A stretch of 23,804 nt of DNA, taken from assembly GCA_023413135.1 (NCBI GenBank), contig JAEZQK010000008.1, forward strand, positions 1-23,804, given 5' to 3'. This DNA comes from Bacillota bacterium (lineage in GTDB: Bacteria; Bacillota; Clostridia; Christensenellales; Aristaeellaceae). The notes below the pieces were generated by a model. That model made no database searches and was not told where the DNA came from. It was given only the letters and a program-made list of their open reading frames with translations. Both the position numbers and the translations under genes were made by a program. Within the stretch, counting starts at the first letter, position 1; every line of letters starts with the position of its first letter. Positions 7,722 through 16,733 of the stretch are shown here, one piece after another.

Positions 7722-8618
7722 ATGGTTCCGCATTATCATATCGCCCAAATCCGCATTGGCACATGCGTGCCCGGCTGGCATGCCAAGATGTGGGTGCCAC
7801 CGCTGATGGATATCGGCTTTGAAACATTATCCATCAATTTTCACATGGAATACCATGGTGTCAATATTCAGGATCAGGGTCCTCTTTTGAAGGCACAGGC
7901 CGAGGAAAGAGGCGCTGAAATTACAACGCTGGGCTACTATTGCAATGCGCTTGAAAACGAGGAACACAAGCGCAATCTGGAACTGGCCATCGATTCCGCG
8001 TACCTGTATGGCGCGAAGATCGTTTCCACGTTCGCCGGCGCGTATGAGGGAAGGCCCGTGGATGAAGCGCTTCCCCAATTCGGCAAGGTGTTCAGGGAGC
8101 TTGCAAAGCGCGCGGAAGACAAAGGCGTTCGCCTGGCAATCGAAAACTGCCCCATGGGCGGAACCTGGAATCGGGCCACCTGCAATATCGGCTTCAACCC
8201 CCGGGCCTGGGAGCGCATGTTTGACGAGGTCAAGAGTGACGCCCTCGGCCTGGAATGGGAGCCCGCGCACCAGATGATCCAACTCATTGACCCCATCGCA
8301 CAACTTCGCAAATGGGTCAAAAAGGTTTACCATATCCACGGAAAGGATGCCAGCGTTGACCGCCGCGCAATAGAAGATTACGGCGTGCTGTGCAATACCG
8401 ACTGGTATGCACCCGAGCGTACGCCGGGCTTTGGCGACAGCGATTGGCGCGACATCATCTATATCCTGCATACGGGCGGCTATGATGGTGACATCTGCGT
8501 GGAAGGCTACCATGACCCCATCTATAAGGAGGAATGGGAGATGACGGCGCAGAATCATTCTCTGGCCTATCTCAAATGGTGCCGCGGGGGAAATTTTGTT
8601 CCAAACCCGTGGGAATAA
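7722..8618 (+). CDS. Sugar isomerase/epimerase-like TIM-barrel protein (xylose isomerase-like, AP endonuclease 2 fold)
   Basis: A 298-residue soluble protein of the xylose isomerase-like TIM-barrel superfamily, whose members use a divalent metal to epimerise or isomerise sugars and keto-sugars. Likely metal ligands are Glu141 (AIENCPMGG), His183 with Glu178/180 (LEWEPAHQM), His206 (YHIHGKD) and Glu261 (CVEGYHD). ATG at 7722 is chosen because AAAGG lies nine bases upstream; the in-frame ATG at 7704 has no ribosome site. It sits between the importer and the alpha-mannosidase, so it probably acts on a sugar released or modified in this route. The exact substrate cannot be read from the sequence. 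Confidence 0.85.
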   Translation: MVPHYHIAQIRIGTCVPGWHAKMWVPPLMDIGFETLSINFHMEYHGVNIQDQGPLLKAQAEERGAEITTLGYYCNALENEEHKRNLELAIDSAYLYGAKIVSTFAGAYEGRPVDEALPQFGKVFRELAKRAEDKGVRLAIENCPMGGTWNRATCNIGFNPRAWERMFDEVKSDALGLEWEPAHQMIQLIDPIAQLRKWVKKVYHIHGKDASVDRRAIEDYGVLCNTDWYAPERTPGFGDSDWRDIIYILHTGGYDGDICVEGYHDPIYKEEWEMTAQNHSLAYLKWCRGGNFVPNPWE

Positions 8619-8666
8619 TACCATATACAAAAGCAGCCTTTATGGCTTATTAGTGGAGGAAACCGG

Positions 8667-11600
8667 ATGAAATACATGCATAGCGAATGGAAAGGCCGCC
8701 TTCGGCATTGGAAGGAAACGCTCAGGCAGGACCTGTATCTTCCCCTTGGCGACATCGCCCTGGAGGGTTTCACCACCATGGCGCATATCACGTCCGGGGA
8801 AGCTGCAAAAGGACCGTTTGCGCCCATCCCTTTTGGCACCAAGTGGGGCCACACCTATGAGTACTGCTGGCTGCGTGGATGCGTCACGCTGCCCAAAGAG
8901 GCTGCAGGACACCGGATCGTTATGGACCTGCGCACGGGCGGCGAGGCTACGATCTTTGTGGATGGCAAAGCCTTCGGCACTTATCGAGCCGACTGGGTAA
9001 AGGAGCCACATCATTTTTTGGTGGACAACATCTTAACGCCAAGCGGTGAAGCGAACAAACAATACAACATCCTGATCGAGGCTTATGCCGGGCATTTCTT
9101 CCCGGAAAGCAAGCTTGGCGGCTGCGCCACAGGCCCCGTTTTGCCAGGCGCTTATCAAGACCCCAAAACCGAGGGAGCGCGTGCAACGCTGGAAGGATGC
9201 ACATACGGCATTTGGAACGAGGATGCGTACCAGCTCTACTTGGATGTAGAAACGCTTCTTCAGATTTTGGAGCAAATCGATCCCGAAAGCTTGCGTGCCG
9301 ACAAAATCGCTTCGGCGCTGGAAAAATTCTCACTGACAGTGGACTTTGAGCAGCCTCTTCATGGCCGAATCGCGGATTACAAAAAGGCCCGGGAAGTGCT
9401 GCGCCCAGTAATGGAAGCGCATAACGGCTCTACCGCACCCATCTTCTACGCCGTGGGCAACGCACATCTGGATCTGGCATGGCTGTGGCCCATGGCCGAA
9501 ACGCACAGGAAGACTGCCCGCACTTTCGGCGCCCAGCTTCGTTTATTGGAGGAGTATCCGGAATACCGGTTCCTGCAAAGCCAGCCGGCCGCTTACGTCA
9601 TGTGCCGCGAGCACTATCCAGAGCTGTACGAGCGCATTAAGAAGGCGGCCAAAGGTGGCCGCTGGATCACTGAGGGCGCCATGTGGGTGGAACCCGACAC
9701 GAACATGACCAGCGGCGAATCTCTGGTACGCCAGCTGATCCATGGCAAACGCTTCTTTAAAGAGGAGTTTGGCATCGACAGCGTGGTGCTGTGGCTTCCC
9801 GATACGTTCGGTTATTCCGCCGCCCTGCCGCAAATTTTGAAGGGTTGCGGCGTAAAATACCTGGTGACGCAAAAAATCTTCTGGTCCTACAACGAGGGCG
9901 ATATATTCCCTTACCATTACTTCACTTGGCAGGGTGCCGACGGCTCCAAGATCGACACCTTCCTGCCCACCAGCTATACGTACCGCACAGACCCCAAGGA
10001 GCTGTGCGAAACATGGTCAAAGCGCGTGCAAAAGCGCGGCCTGGATGCATTTCTGCTGCCCTTCGGCTACGGTGACGGCGGCGGCGGCCCCTGCCGCGAC
10101 CATATCGAGTACGCCCTGCGCTTAAAGGATGCAGAGGGTGTGCCAAAGGTCCAGATGGAGTCCCCCACCCGGTTCTTTGAGATGATGGAAGCGGATGGCG
10201 GCCCGCAGCATACGTACGTGGGCGAATTGTACTTCTCTGCCCACCGGGGCGTATACACCTCCCAGGCTGCCATCAAGAAGGGCAACAGGAAGAGCGAGCT
10301 TGCGCTGCGCGAAGCCGAAATGTGGGGCACCCTGGCGATGATCAAAGGCTTTTCATACCCGCTCAGCCGCATGGATGCGGCCTGGAAGCGGCTGCTGCTC
10401 AACCAGTTTCATGACATCCTTCCCGGTTCCTCCATCGCCCGCGTCTATGAGGAAGCAAGAAAAGACCACGCTTGGATCTTAGGCGAAGCGCAGGACGTGC
10501 AAAAGAATGCACAGCAGGCACTGGCTTTAGGCGAAGGCGTCACAGTCTTCAATTCCCTGTCTTTTGCACGGGAAGAGCTTGTTGCGCTGCCTGAAGCCTT
10601 CGCGCAGGGTGCAAAGACGGCAGACGGCATGGCGTTACCCGTGCAGCGCACAGCCGAAGGCGTGCTTGCACTGGTTGAGGCACCCGCCTGCGGCGCCGTA
10701 TCCCTCGTGCCTGCCAAGGCCGATGCAACCCAGCCTGCGGCCAGCGCAAAGCTTATACAAGACGGCGCGGTGCTGGAAAACGATCTGATCCGGGTTGTGT
10801 TCAACAGCCACGCCGAGGTCACATCGTTTGTCGACAAGCAAACCGGGCGTGAGTACGCGGCGCAGCCGATGAACCGCCTGCTCTTGTTCAAGGATGTTCC
10901 GCGGCTGTTTGACGCCTGGGATATCGATTCGAATTATATCCTACAGCCCGTGGATATTGATGGACCGGTGAAGCTTTCCGTCCGTGAAGCAAATGGCCTG
11001 CGTGCCGTCCTTGCGATGGAGCGCACCGTATCAAATTCCATCTTTACGCAGGAGATCGTCCTTGCCGCCAACAGCCGCAGGATTGATTTTGTGACCCATG
11101 TCAACTGGAAAGAGCTGCACCGGCTGCTGAAGGTGTCTTTCCCGGTGGCGGTGGAAGCAACGGAAGCCATCAACGAGATCCAGTATGGTTATCTCACCCG
11201 TCCCGCACACCGCTCCCGTTCCTATGACAGCGACCGCTTTGAGGTCTGTCAGCAGCGCTACAGTGCCCTTTGCGACCAGAGACACGGTGCAGCACTACTT
11301 AACGACTGCAAGTATGGTGTCAGCCAATTGGGCAACGACTTGCAGCTGACGCTTCTGCGCGCCGCGGCAAGCCCCGAAATGCGCGCCGACAACGGCGAGC
11401 ACACCTTCACCTATGCGTTTACCGCCTGGGAAGGGCCCTTTGCCGATTCTCCGGTGGTCAAGGAAGCCTATGCCCTCAACGTACCGCTGCAAGTGGCATC
11501 GGGAACCTGCACGGGCTTCAGCGCCTTCTCGCTGGATAAGGCGAATGTGTTCATCGATACGGTGAAACCTGCTGAAGACGGTAGCGGCGATGTGATCCTG

Positions 11601-11786
11601 CGGCTGTATGAGGCCAAGAAGGGCGACACAAGCTGCTTGCTGAACGTAGGTATCCCGGTATCTGAAGTCTTTGAATGCGACATGCTGGAGAGCAAGCAGT
11701 CTGGGCTCATGCTTCAAAACAGCCAGGTCAGATTGCATTTCCGCCCATTTGAGGTGAAAACGCTGCGGATGAAGCAGCAAGGCTGA
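8667..11786 (+). CDS. Alpha-mannosidase, glycoside hydrolase family 38
   Basis: A 1039-residue retaining glycosidase that removes alpha-linked mannose. The GH38 zinc-site motif is AHLDLAWLWPMAET (His267, Asp269). The nucleophile is Asp379 in WLPDTFGYSAALPQIL, preceded by WVEPDTNMTSGESLVRQ. An N-terminal beta-rich domain (1-240) precedes the catalytic domain. The middle helical domain contains NQFHDILPGSSI, which carries a further zinc-ligand histidine, and beta-sandwich domains with the family QxR-type end follow. There is no signal peptide, so it works in the cytoplasm on imported oligosaccharides. ATG at 8667 follows GGAGG. Length fits bacterial GH38 enzymes. It is the last gene of the operon, before the terminator at 11807. 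Confidence 0.95.
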   Translation: MKYMHSEWKGRLRHWKETLRQDLYLPLGDIALEGFTTMAHITSGEAAKGPFAPIPFGTKWGHTYEYCWLRGCVTLPKEAAGHRIVMDLRTGGEATIFVDGKAFGTYRADWVKEPHHFLVDNILTPSGEANKQYNILIEAYAGHFFPESKLGGCATGPVLPGAYQDPKTEGARATLEGCTYGIWNEDAYQLYLDVETLLQILEQIDPESLRADKIASALEKFSLTVDFEQPLHGRIADYKKAREVLRPVMEAHNGSTAPIFYAVGNAHLDLAWLWPMAETHRKTARTFGAQLRLLEEYPEYRFLQSQPAAYVMCREHYPELYERIKKAAKGGRWITEGAMWVEPDTNMTSGESLVRQLIHGKRFFKEEFGIDSVVLWLPDTFGYSAALPQILKGCGVKYLVTQKIFWSYNEGDIFPYHYFTWQGADGSKIDTFLPTSYTYRTDPKELCETWSKRVQKRGLDAFLLPFGYGDGGGGPCRDHIEYALRLKDAEGVPKVQMESPTRFFEMMEADGGPQHTYVGELYFSAHRGVYTSQAAIKKGNRKSELALREAEMWGTLAMIKGFSYPLSRMDAAWKRLLLNQFHDILPGSSIARVYEEARKDHAWILGEAQDVQKNAQQALALGEGVTVFNSLSFAREELVALPEAFAQGAKTADGMALPVQRTAEGVLALVEAPACGAVSLVPAKADATQPAASAKLIQDGAVLENDLIRVVFNSHAEVTSFVDKQTGREYAAQPMNRLLLFKDVPRLFDAWDIDSNYILQPVDIDGPVKLSVREANGLRAVLAMERTVSNSIFTQEIVLAANSRRIDFVTHVNWKELHRLLKVSFPVAVEATEAINEIQYGYLTRPAHRSRSYDSDRFEVCQQRYSALCDQRHGAALLNDCKYGVSQLGNDLQLTLLRAAASPEMRADNGEHTFTYAFTAWEGPFADSPVVKEAYALNVPLQVASGTCTGFSAFSLDKANVFIDTVKPAEDGSGDVILRLYEAKKGDTSCLLNVGIPVSEVFECDMLESKQSGLMLQNSQVRLHFRPFEVKTLRMKQQG

Positions 11787-11806
11787 TCTCCCTATATATC
11801 AGCAAT

Positions 11807-11846
11807 GGCCGCGCTTTCCCGTGAATGCGCGGCCTTCCTTGTTATT
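11807..11846 (+). terminator. Rho-independent terminator of the importer/mannosidase operon
   Basis: GGCCGCGC (11807-11814) and GCGCGGCC (11827-11834) form a perfect 8-bp GC-rich stem with a 12-nt loop, followed by TTCCTTGTTATT. It lies 21 nt after the mannosidase stop. On the minus strand the stem has no T-run, so it may serve the converging small gene only weakly. Confidence 0.8.
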
Positions 11847-11855
11847 CAAAATGAT

Positions 11856-12176
11856 TCAATTGTTTCTTAAGTAAAATCCTTGGGTTCCTTCCCGCAAGCT
11901 TTTCACGGTATGCTCTATTCTGCGCTGCGCATCCTCCCCGTCCACACCGCTTTCTACATATTTCAATACCATGGTTTTTTCTTCTTTTGACATGGCATTG
12001 AAGCGCTGCATAGCCAAAGGGTCCTCCATCAGCAGCATACTAAGCCCAACAGGCAAATCACTGCCCTGGCCCATGTTGTTGGGGCCGAAAACCGGCCCCC
12101 CGCCGTCATTACCAAATCCCGGACCAGTACCGTATGGGTCGCTACCCTCTTTTTTCGTATTCGGCACATTCTTCAT
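11856..12176 (-). CDS. Small hypothetical protein with Gly/Pro-rich N-terminus
   Basis: A 106-residue protein with no function I recognise. The first third is low-complexity (GTGPGFGNDGGGPVFGPNN). The second half, PLAMQRFNAMSKEEKTMVL then KYVESGVDGEDAQRRIEHTV, looks like a short three-helix domain of the kind found in small Clostridia proteins. No signal peptide or membrane segment is visible. ATG at 12176 is chosen because AAGGAG lies 11 bases upstream; a GTG seven codons earlier would place the ribosome site inside the gene. It stands alone between two converging operons, with the same strand as the rbsK operon but beyond that operon's terminator. Confidence 0.65.
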   Translation of the reverse strand: MKNVPNTKKEGSDPYGTGPGFGNDGGGPVFGPNNMGQGSDLPVGLSMLLMEDPLAMQRFNAMSKEEKTMVLKYVESGVDGEDAQRRIEHTVKSLREGTQGFYLRNN

Positions 12177-12334
12177 GTTCTCCGTATCTCCTTCCACAAC
12201 AAAGTCAGTATTTCCCCAGGGGAACGTTTGATTCGTTTTGGCTGTTTAGTCACATCGCGCAATAAAGTATGAATGCATTGATAAATCTGTTATCGGATGC
12301 GCATATTTTCCTCATATCTATCGGATACCGTTAT

Positions 12335-12434
12335 GCAGCGGGCGATTGATAATCGCCCCTACGGCTGCAAAGAGTGTATTGACCTTTCTTCCGGCTCGCA
12401 TATGCCATAGGGGCGATTATCAATCGCCCGCCTG
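12335..12434. repeat. MITE/REP-like long inverted repeat of nested palindromes
   Basis: Positions 12338-12361 and 12408-12431 are perfect 24-nt reverse complements. With one bulge the match extends to GCAG/CTGC at the outer ends, and with one mismatch inward (CTACGGC with GCCATAG). Each arm is itself a palindrome with stem GGGCGATT/AATCGCCC. About 46 nt lie between the arms and no ORF is present. This nested design is typical of small non-autonomous elements or REP pairs. The flanks 12240-12334 and 12435-12509 hold nothing recognisable. Confidence 0.85.
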
Positions 12435-12509
12435 CGTCGGTTTATATCAGTATTGCTTTACCGGAATACTCATAGGTTTATCCCATATCGACGCATAAAT
12501 GTTTTTCCC

Positions 12510-12553
12510 GGTATTAAAAATGCACCCAGCTGATTCACGAAAGCCGGGTGCAT
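12510..12553 (-). terminator. Rho-independent terminator of the GRE-activase-rbsK operon
   Basis: On the minus strand ATGCACCC (complement of 12546-12553) and GGGTGCAT (12520-12527) form a perfect 8-bp stem with an inner GC pair. It is followed by TTTTTAATA. It lies 17 nt beyond the ribokinase stop. Confidence 0.88.
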
Positions 12554-12569
12554 GACAACAAACTATTTT

Positions 12570-13487
12570 CTACCGTGTCCCGCCCATCAGCGCAAACGCT
12601 TCTTCCATGGTAGGCATGCCCGTCTGGGCGCCCAGCTTGGTAACGGACAGGGCTGCCGCTGCATTGGCCAGAACCACTGCTTTTTCAAGCTCCCAACCCA
12701 TGGCAAGGCCCGCCGCAAGGCCGCCGTTGAAGGTATCCCCCGCTGCGGTGGAATCCACTGCCTTCACCTTAAAAGAAGGAATATGCTTCCAGCTTTCTTT
12801 CGTGGCGATGTATGCCCCGGTAGAGCCGGATTTGTGCACCACGCAGGATACGCCAAGCGCAAGCAGGTGATTTGCCCGCTCCTGAACGCCTGCGCCTTCC
12901 GGCAAATCGCCGGTGATGGCAGCAAGCTCCGTAGCGTTGGGCGTCACAATGCTCACCTTGGAAAGCAGCTCCCGGCTGAGTGGCCTGGCGGGAGCGGGAT
13001 CCAGAATGATTGTCTTATTAAGGCCGTGCAGTTTATTCACTGCTGCCTGCACGGTTTCCAAAGGAATTTCCAATTGCAATAAAAAGATATCGCAATCGGC
13101 GATTAGCGGAAAAATCCCATCCAACCAAGCGGGCGTACAGGTGTCATTGGCTCCCGGCACAACGATAATATGGTTTTCCCCGGCATCGTCCACCTCGATG
13201 GCGGCAATACCGGAACCTGCGGCAGCATCCATGCCCAAGGCTTCCACGTTCGTGCCGATCTTTTGAAAATGGTCCAGGTACATACGGCCATACAGGTCAT
13301 CCCCTACCCGGCCGGCCATGTATGTGGGGATACCCAAGCGGGAGAGGGCCACAGCCTGGTTGGCCCCTTTGCCGCCAGGAATGGTTTGAAAGGAGATTCC
13401 TTTCCTTGTTTCCCCGGGCTTGGGGAACTTGTCCGTCCTGGTGACCATATCCATGTTGACAGAACCGATAACGCAGCACTTTTTCAT
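12570..13487 (-). CDS. rbsK: Ribokinase-like PfkB-family sugar kinase
   Basis: A 305-residue sugar kinase. The ribokinase signature GGKGANQAVA is at 38-47 and the substrate-side motif NMDMV is near 11-15. The second PfkB signature, DSTAAGDTFNGGLA, starts at 245, with the catalytic base Asp251. The N-terminal GSVNMDMVTRTDKFPKPGET is typical of RbsK, so ATP-dependent phosphorylation of ribose or a close relative is the best call. Deoxyribose or another furanose sugar remains possible. ATG at 13487 lies 11 nt after the activase stop, and AAGGAG overlaps that stop codon. Being the third gene of the glycyl radical operon, it may phosphorylate a product of that enzyme. Confidence 0.9.
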   Translation of the reverse strand: MKKCCVIGSVNMDMVTRTDKFPKPGETRKGISFQTIPGGKGANQAVALSRLGIPTYMAGRVGDDLYGRMYLDHFQKIGTNVEALGMDAAAGSGIAAIEVDDAGENHIIVVPGANDTCTPAWLDGIFPLIADCDIFLLQLEIPLETVQAAVNKLHGLNKTIILDPAPARPLSRELLSKVSIVTPNATELAAITGDLPEGAGVQERANHLLALGVSCVVHKSGSTGAYIATKESWKHIPSFKVKAVDSTAAGDTFNGGLAAGLAMGWELEKAVVLANAAAALSVTKLGAQTGMPTMEEAFALMGGTR

Positions 13488-13498
13488 ATTTCCGCTCC

Positions 13499-14410
13499 TT
13501 AACCGAATATTACGGGGCGACTTGTATGGGTATGAAAATACTTTAATGTCTCTGCTTTTTGCTCCGGGCTCATGTCGGGAAGGGAAGACAGCGTATAAGG
13601 TTTTCCCAACTGCTTGTATTTGACCGCTCCCATCTTATGATAGGCCATCAGCTCGGCCCGGGGAATGTTTGGGTATTTCTCAAGCAAGGCAATGATGCCG
13701 TCAAAATGGGCGGCTTCCATATTGCAGCCCGGAATGATGGGGCAGCGGAGGATGATGGACGCACCCAAATGATAGAGCATATCCAGGTTGTCAAGGATGC
13801 GCTTATTGCCTGCTCCCGTCAACGCTTGATGCACCAAAGGATCTGTGGCCTTGTAATCATAAAGGAATACATCCGTAAGCTTCGCCGCCTCTTTGAGCGC
13901 CTTCTCCTCCACATACCCGCATGTTTCCAGGCAGGTGTGAAGGCTCTGCGCCTTGGCGGCCGCCAATAGCGCCAGGGTGAACTCCGGCTGCATCAGCGGT
14001 TCCCCGCCGGAGACGGTGATTCCGCCCCCGGAGGTATCATAATACCGCTTGTCTTTCATGACCTCGTCTATGACTTCTTCCACCGTAACAGTCTTACCGC
14101 TCAGGGAAAGGGCATCATAGGCACAAGCTTTGACGCAGGCGCCGCAGGCGATGCACTTTTCAAAATCCACCTGATGGTATTCTTCCGTCACATGATGGAC
14201 ATCGGCGGGGCATACCTTTTCGCAGGCGCTGCAGCGGACGCAGGCGGATTCCACATAGCGAAGCTGAACCTTCGGGCTGATACACTCGGGATTGTGGCAC
14301 CATAGGCACCTAAGCGGACAACCTTTCAGGAAGACCGTGGTGCGGATGCCCGGTCCGTCGTCCACGCAGAAGCGCTGGATATCCGTAATAAGTCCCGTAT
14401 GCGTAGCCAT
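13499..14410 (-). CDS. Glycyl radical enzyme activating protein (radical SAM)
   Basis: A 303-residue radical SAM enzyme that installs the glycyl radical on its partner. The radical SAM cluster ligands are Cys31, Cys35 and Cys38 in GCPLRCLWCHNPE (CX3CX2C), preceded by DGPGIRTTVFLKGC. Two ferredoxin-type [4Fe-4S] motifs follow: Cys57/60/63/67 and Cys86/89/92/96, the arrangement seen in activases of dehydratase and lyase GREs but not in the minimal PFL activase. The S-adenosylmethionine-binding GGE segment is GGGITVSGGEPLMQPEF. ATG at 14410 is chosen because the partner gene stops one base before. The frame is open further upstream, but inside that gene. Confidence 0.95.
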   Translation of the reverse strand: MATHTGLITDIQRFCVDDGPGIRTTVFLKGCPLRCLWCHNPECISPKVQLRYVESACVRCSACEKVCPADVHHVTEEYHQVDFEKCIACGACVKACAYDALSLSGKTVTVEEVIDEVMKDKRYYDTSGGGITVSGGEPLMQPEFTLALLAAAKAQSLHTCLETCGYVEEKALKEAAKLTDVFLYDYKATDPLVHQALTGAGNKRILDNLDMLYHLGASIILRCPIIPGCNMEAAHFDGIIALLEKYPNIPRAELMAYHKMGAVKYKQLGKPYTLSSLPDMSPEQKAETLKYFHTHTSRPVIFG

Positions 14411-14411
14411 A

Positions 14412-16649
14412 TCAATGCACGGTGCGGGACAGCACTTCCTGCTGCACGTCCCTTTCCAATTCCACAAACCGGGCGCTGAAACCTCCCACCCGAACCAGCA
14501 AAGAACGATATTTTTCAGGATGAGCCAAAGCTTCTTCCAAATCCTTGCGGCCGATTACGGTGATCATGGCCTGTGTGCCGCCGTTTTCAAAGTAGGCGTT
14601 CAAAAGGGCGCGAACTTTCTCCGGAGCCCGCGTATATACATCCCGGCCAAACTTGATGTTTTGCACGGAACCGGCGTGGTTTTCCGGCGGGAAGGAAGCC
14701 AGGGAATTGAGCATGGCAGTGATGCCGTTCATATCCATGCCCCCTACGGGATTGTTGGCGTTGGCCATGAAGGTGCGTTCTTTTCGCCCGTCGGCGGATG
14801 CCCCAGTCCAGCGGCCCAGATACGTGTTGGCAGAGTTGTTGATGACCACCATCAGGAAGGAATGCAGACCCACCCGGCCGGCCTGGTCACGGATGGTTCT
14901 GGCTTCAAAATCATGCAGGTCCCGGGCCAGGTCATCCACCGCTTTGATATCGTTGCCGTATTTGGGCGCCTTGAGCAGACGCTTTTGTTCCAGCTCATAG
15001 CCTTCGAAGTTGGCTTTCAGCGCCTCCAGCAGGCGGGCAGGGCTAATGGTTTTCTTTTCAAACACCGTCTCCCGGATGGCGGCCAGGCTGTCCACCGTAT
15101 TGATGTTGCCATAGGATTCCAGCGTCGCGCCAAGATACGCTATGCCGCCCGACAACATGGATTTTCCGGCTTCGATGCACCCATCATACAGCAGGCTCAT
15201 CATGAGGAAGGGTGCCTGCTTTGCGGTCTGCTCCAGGATGATAGCTTCCGCTTCGGCCAATACCTCGACATAATGGGTGATCTGCTTTTTATAGGCCGCG
15301 TAGAAATCTTCAAAGGTTTCAAAGTCCTCAAATTTACCAAGGGACAGCCCCATAGGCCGGTTCAGCACAATCTCCCGGCCGTTGAACAGCGTTACTTCCA
15401 GTGCTTTGAGCATATTGATAACGCCGTTGGGCGAGCCGAAGCTTTCATGATCGATGATATATTCGCCGCAGCCAAAGGGAACGTACTGCTCAGCCTTTTC
15501 CTTGGGCAGGCGGAAGGCGTTCTGGACGGCGGGCACGTTCACATCGTCGCTGTAGAGCATGGGATAGGTGGCCCCCTGGCCAATCACTTCCAGCGCCTTT
15601 TGATACAGCCGGTCATCCATGCCCTTATACAGGCGCAGTGTCAATTGTGGCTCAATATCGTGAACAATGCGGGAAGCCTCCATGGCCAGCATGGCAAAAA
15701 CATCGGCATTTTTCTCGTTTCTGCGTCCCTGGCCGCCGATAACCACCCGGCCATGATAAACGGTCTTCCTGGCCACCATCAGCCTCCAGAGGTTCACAAC
15801 GCAATCCAGCGCCTCCGCCTCCGAAAGGATGCCCTGTTGAAGGTCATTTGCCAGGAAATCTCCCAGGTACACGTCCATGCGGCCATAATCCATCACCCCG
15901 GCCAGGCAGGAATACAGCCAGCTTAATTGAATGGCTTGCCGGAAGGTTTGAGGGGCATGGAAAGCCACATGCTCAAGGTCGATGGCCATCTGCTTGAGTT
16001 CTTCGGCCCGCTCGGGGGAGGCATCGCGCATCAGCTCATGGGCCTGTTTTGCATAATGCAGGCAGCACTGCGCAATCAGGTCCACCGTCAGGGACAAGCC
16101 TTCATAAAATCCCTCCGGGTCGCCCTGCGCCTGTTTTTCCGCAATCTGCTCCTTCAGGCCACTCGGGCCCAAGGTGAGCAGCGTTTCATAGTTTTCATAG
16201 GCCCCGGTCATGCGGTACAGGGGAAATCCAACACCCACATCCCCTGCGAAGGAATCGCTGGGAAGATAGGTGCGGATGCGGTCGGTGAAATGCTCCTTTA
16301 CATGGGCTGTGGTATTTTCCTTTTCCCAGAAGGCCATCATCTCCTGGATTTCTGCGGCTTCTCCGCTATTTTCCGGAACCTCCGCAAGCGCTTTTTGAAA
16401 TACGTCGGGGCGATAAAAATACCCCATGCCATGGGGAAGGCGGTACAGCGTCACATCCGGGGAAAAGCCTACGCCACGGTACTCCATAATAAGCGCTCTG
16501 CCCGCAAACAAGTCCCCCTTTTCGATGGGCGGCAAAAGCGCAGGAAAAAGCACCTGCAAGCATTTTGCTTCCCGGATGGCCAGCGGTGCATCCTTATATT
16601 CCTTGAAGATTTTCGTAAACTGTTTTTCAATGGTCAAATCCGGCCGCAT
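14412..16649 (-). CDS. Glycyl radical enzyme of unassigned substrate (dehydratase/lyase-like)
   Basis: A 745-residue enzyme of the pyruvate formate-lyase/glycerol dehydratase superfamily. The radical site is Gly723 in LLVRVGGFSARFVELE, with Phe724 where Tyr is usual. The active-site cysteine is Cys394 in YVPFGCGEYIIDHE, with Glu396 two residues on, keeping the Cys-x-Glu pair of eliminating GREs. The common motif there is GCVEP, so GCGEY is a departure. PMLYSDDVNVPAVQNAF (363-379) matches the segment that usually precedes this loop. It is somewhat shorter than the roughly 780-850 residues of glycerol dehydratase or choline lyase. ATG at 16649 follows AAGGAGG. It is first in an operon with its activase and a ribokinase. 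The substrate is unknown; a sugar or polyol derivative is suggested by context only. Confidence 0.9.
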   Translation of the reverse strand: MRPDLTIEKQFTKIFKEYKDAPLAIREAKCLQVLFPALLPPIEKGDLFAGRALIMEYRGVGFSPDVTLYRLPHGMGYFYRPDVFQKALAEVPENSGEAAEIQEMMAFWEKENTTAHVKEHFTDRIRTYLPSDSFAGDVGVGFPLYRMTGAYENYETLLTLGPSGLKEQIAEKQAQGDPEGFYEGLSLTVDLIAQCCLHYAKQAHELMRDASPERAEELKQMAIDLEHVAFHAPQTFRQAIQLSWLYSCLAGVMDYGRMDVYLGDFLANDLQQGILSEAEALDCVVNLWRLMVARKTVYHGRVVIGGQGRRNEKNADVFAMLAMEASRIVHDIEPQLTLRLYKGMDDRLYQKALEVIGQGATYPMLYSDDVNVPAVQNAFRLPKEKAEQYVPFGCGEYIIDHESFGSPNGVINMLKALEVTLFNGREIVLNRPMGLSLGKFEDFETFEDFYAAYKKQITHYVEVLAEAEAIILEQTAKQAPFLMMSLLYDGCIEAGKSMLSGGIAYLGATLESYGNINTVDSLAAIRETVFEKKTISPARLLEALKANFEGYELEQKRLLKAPKYGNDIKAVDDLARDLHDFEARTIRDQAGRVGLHSFLMVVINNSANTYLGRWTGASADGRKERTFMANANNPVGGMDMNGITAMLNSLASFPPENHAGSVQNIKFGRDVYTRAPEKVRALLNAYFENGGTQAMITVIGRKDLEEALAHPEKYRSLLVRVGGFSARFVELERDVQQEVLSRTVH

Positions 16650-16733
16650 GAATGTGCCTCCTTACTCCCACGGGCGGTAATATGCTCCCGCAAATACATG
16701 ATGCTTTTGCGTTCGTTCCCGCCCTTTGGCTCT

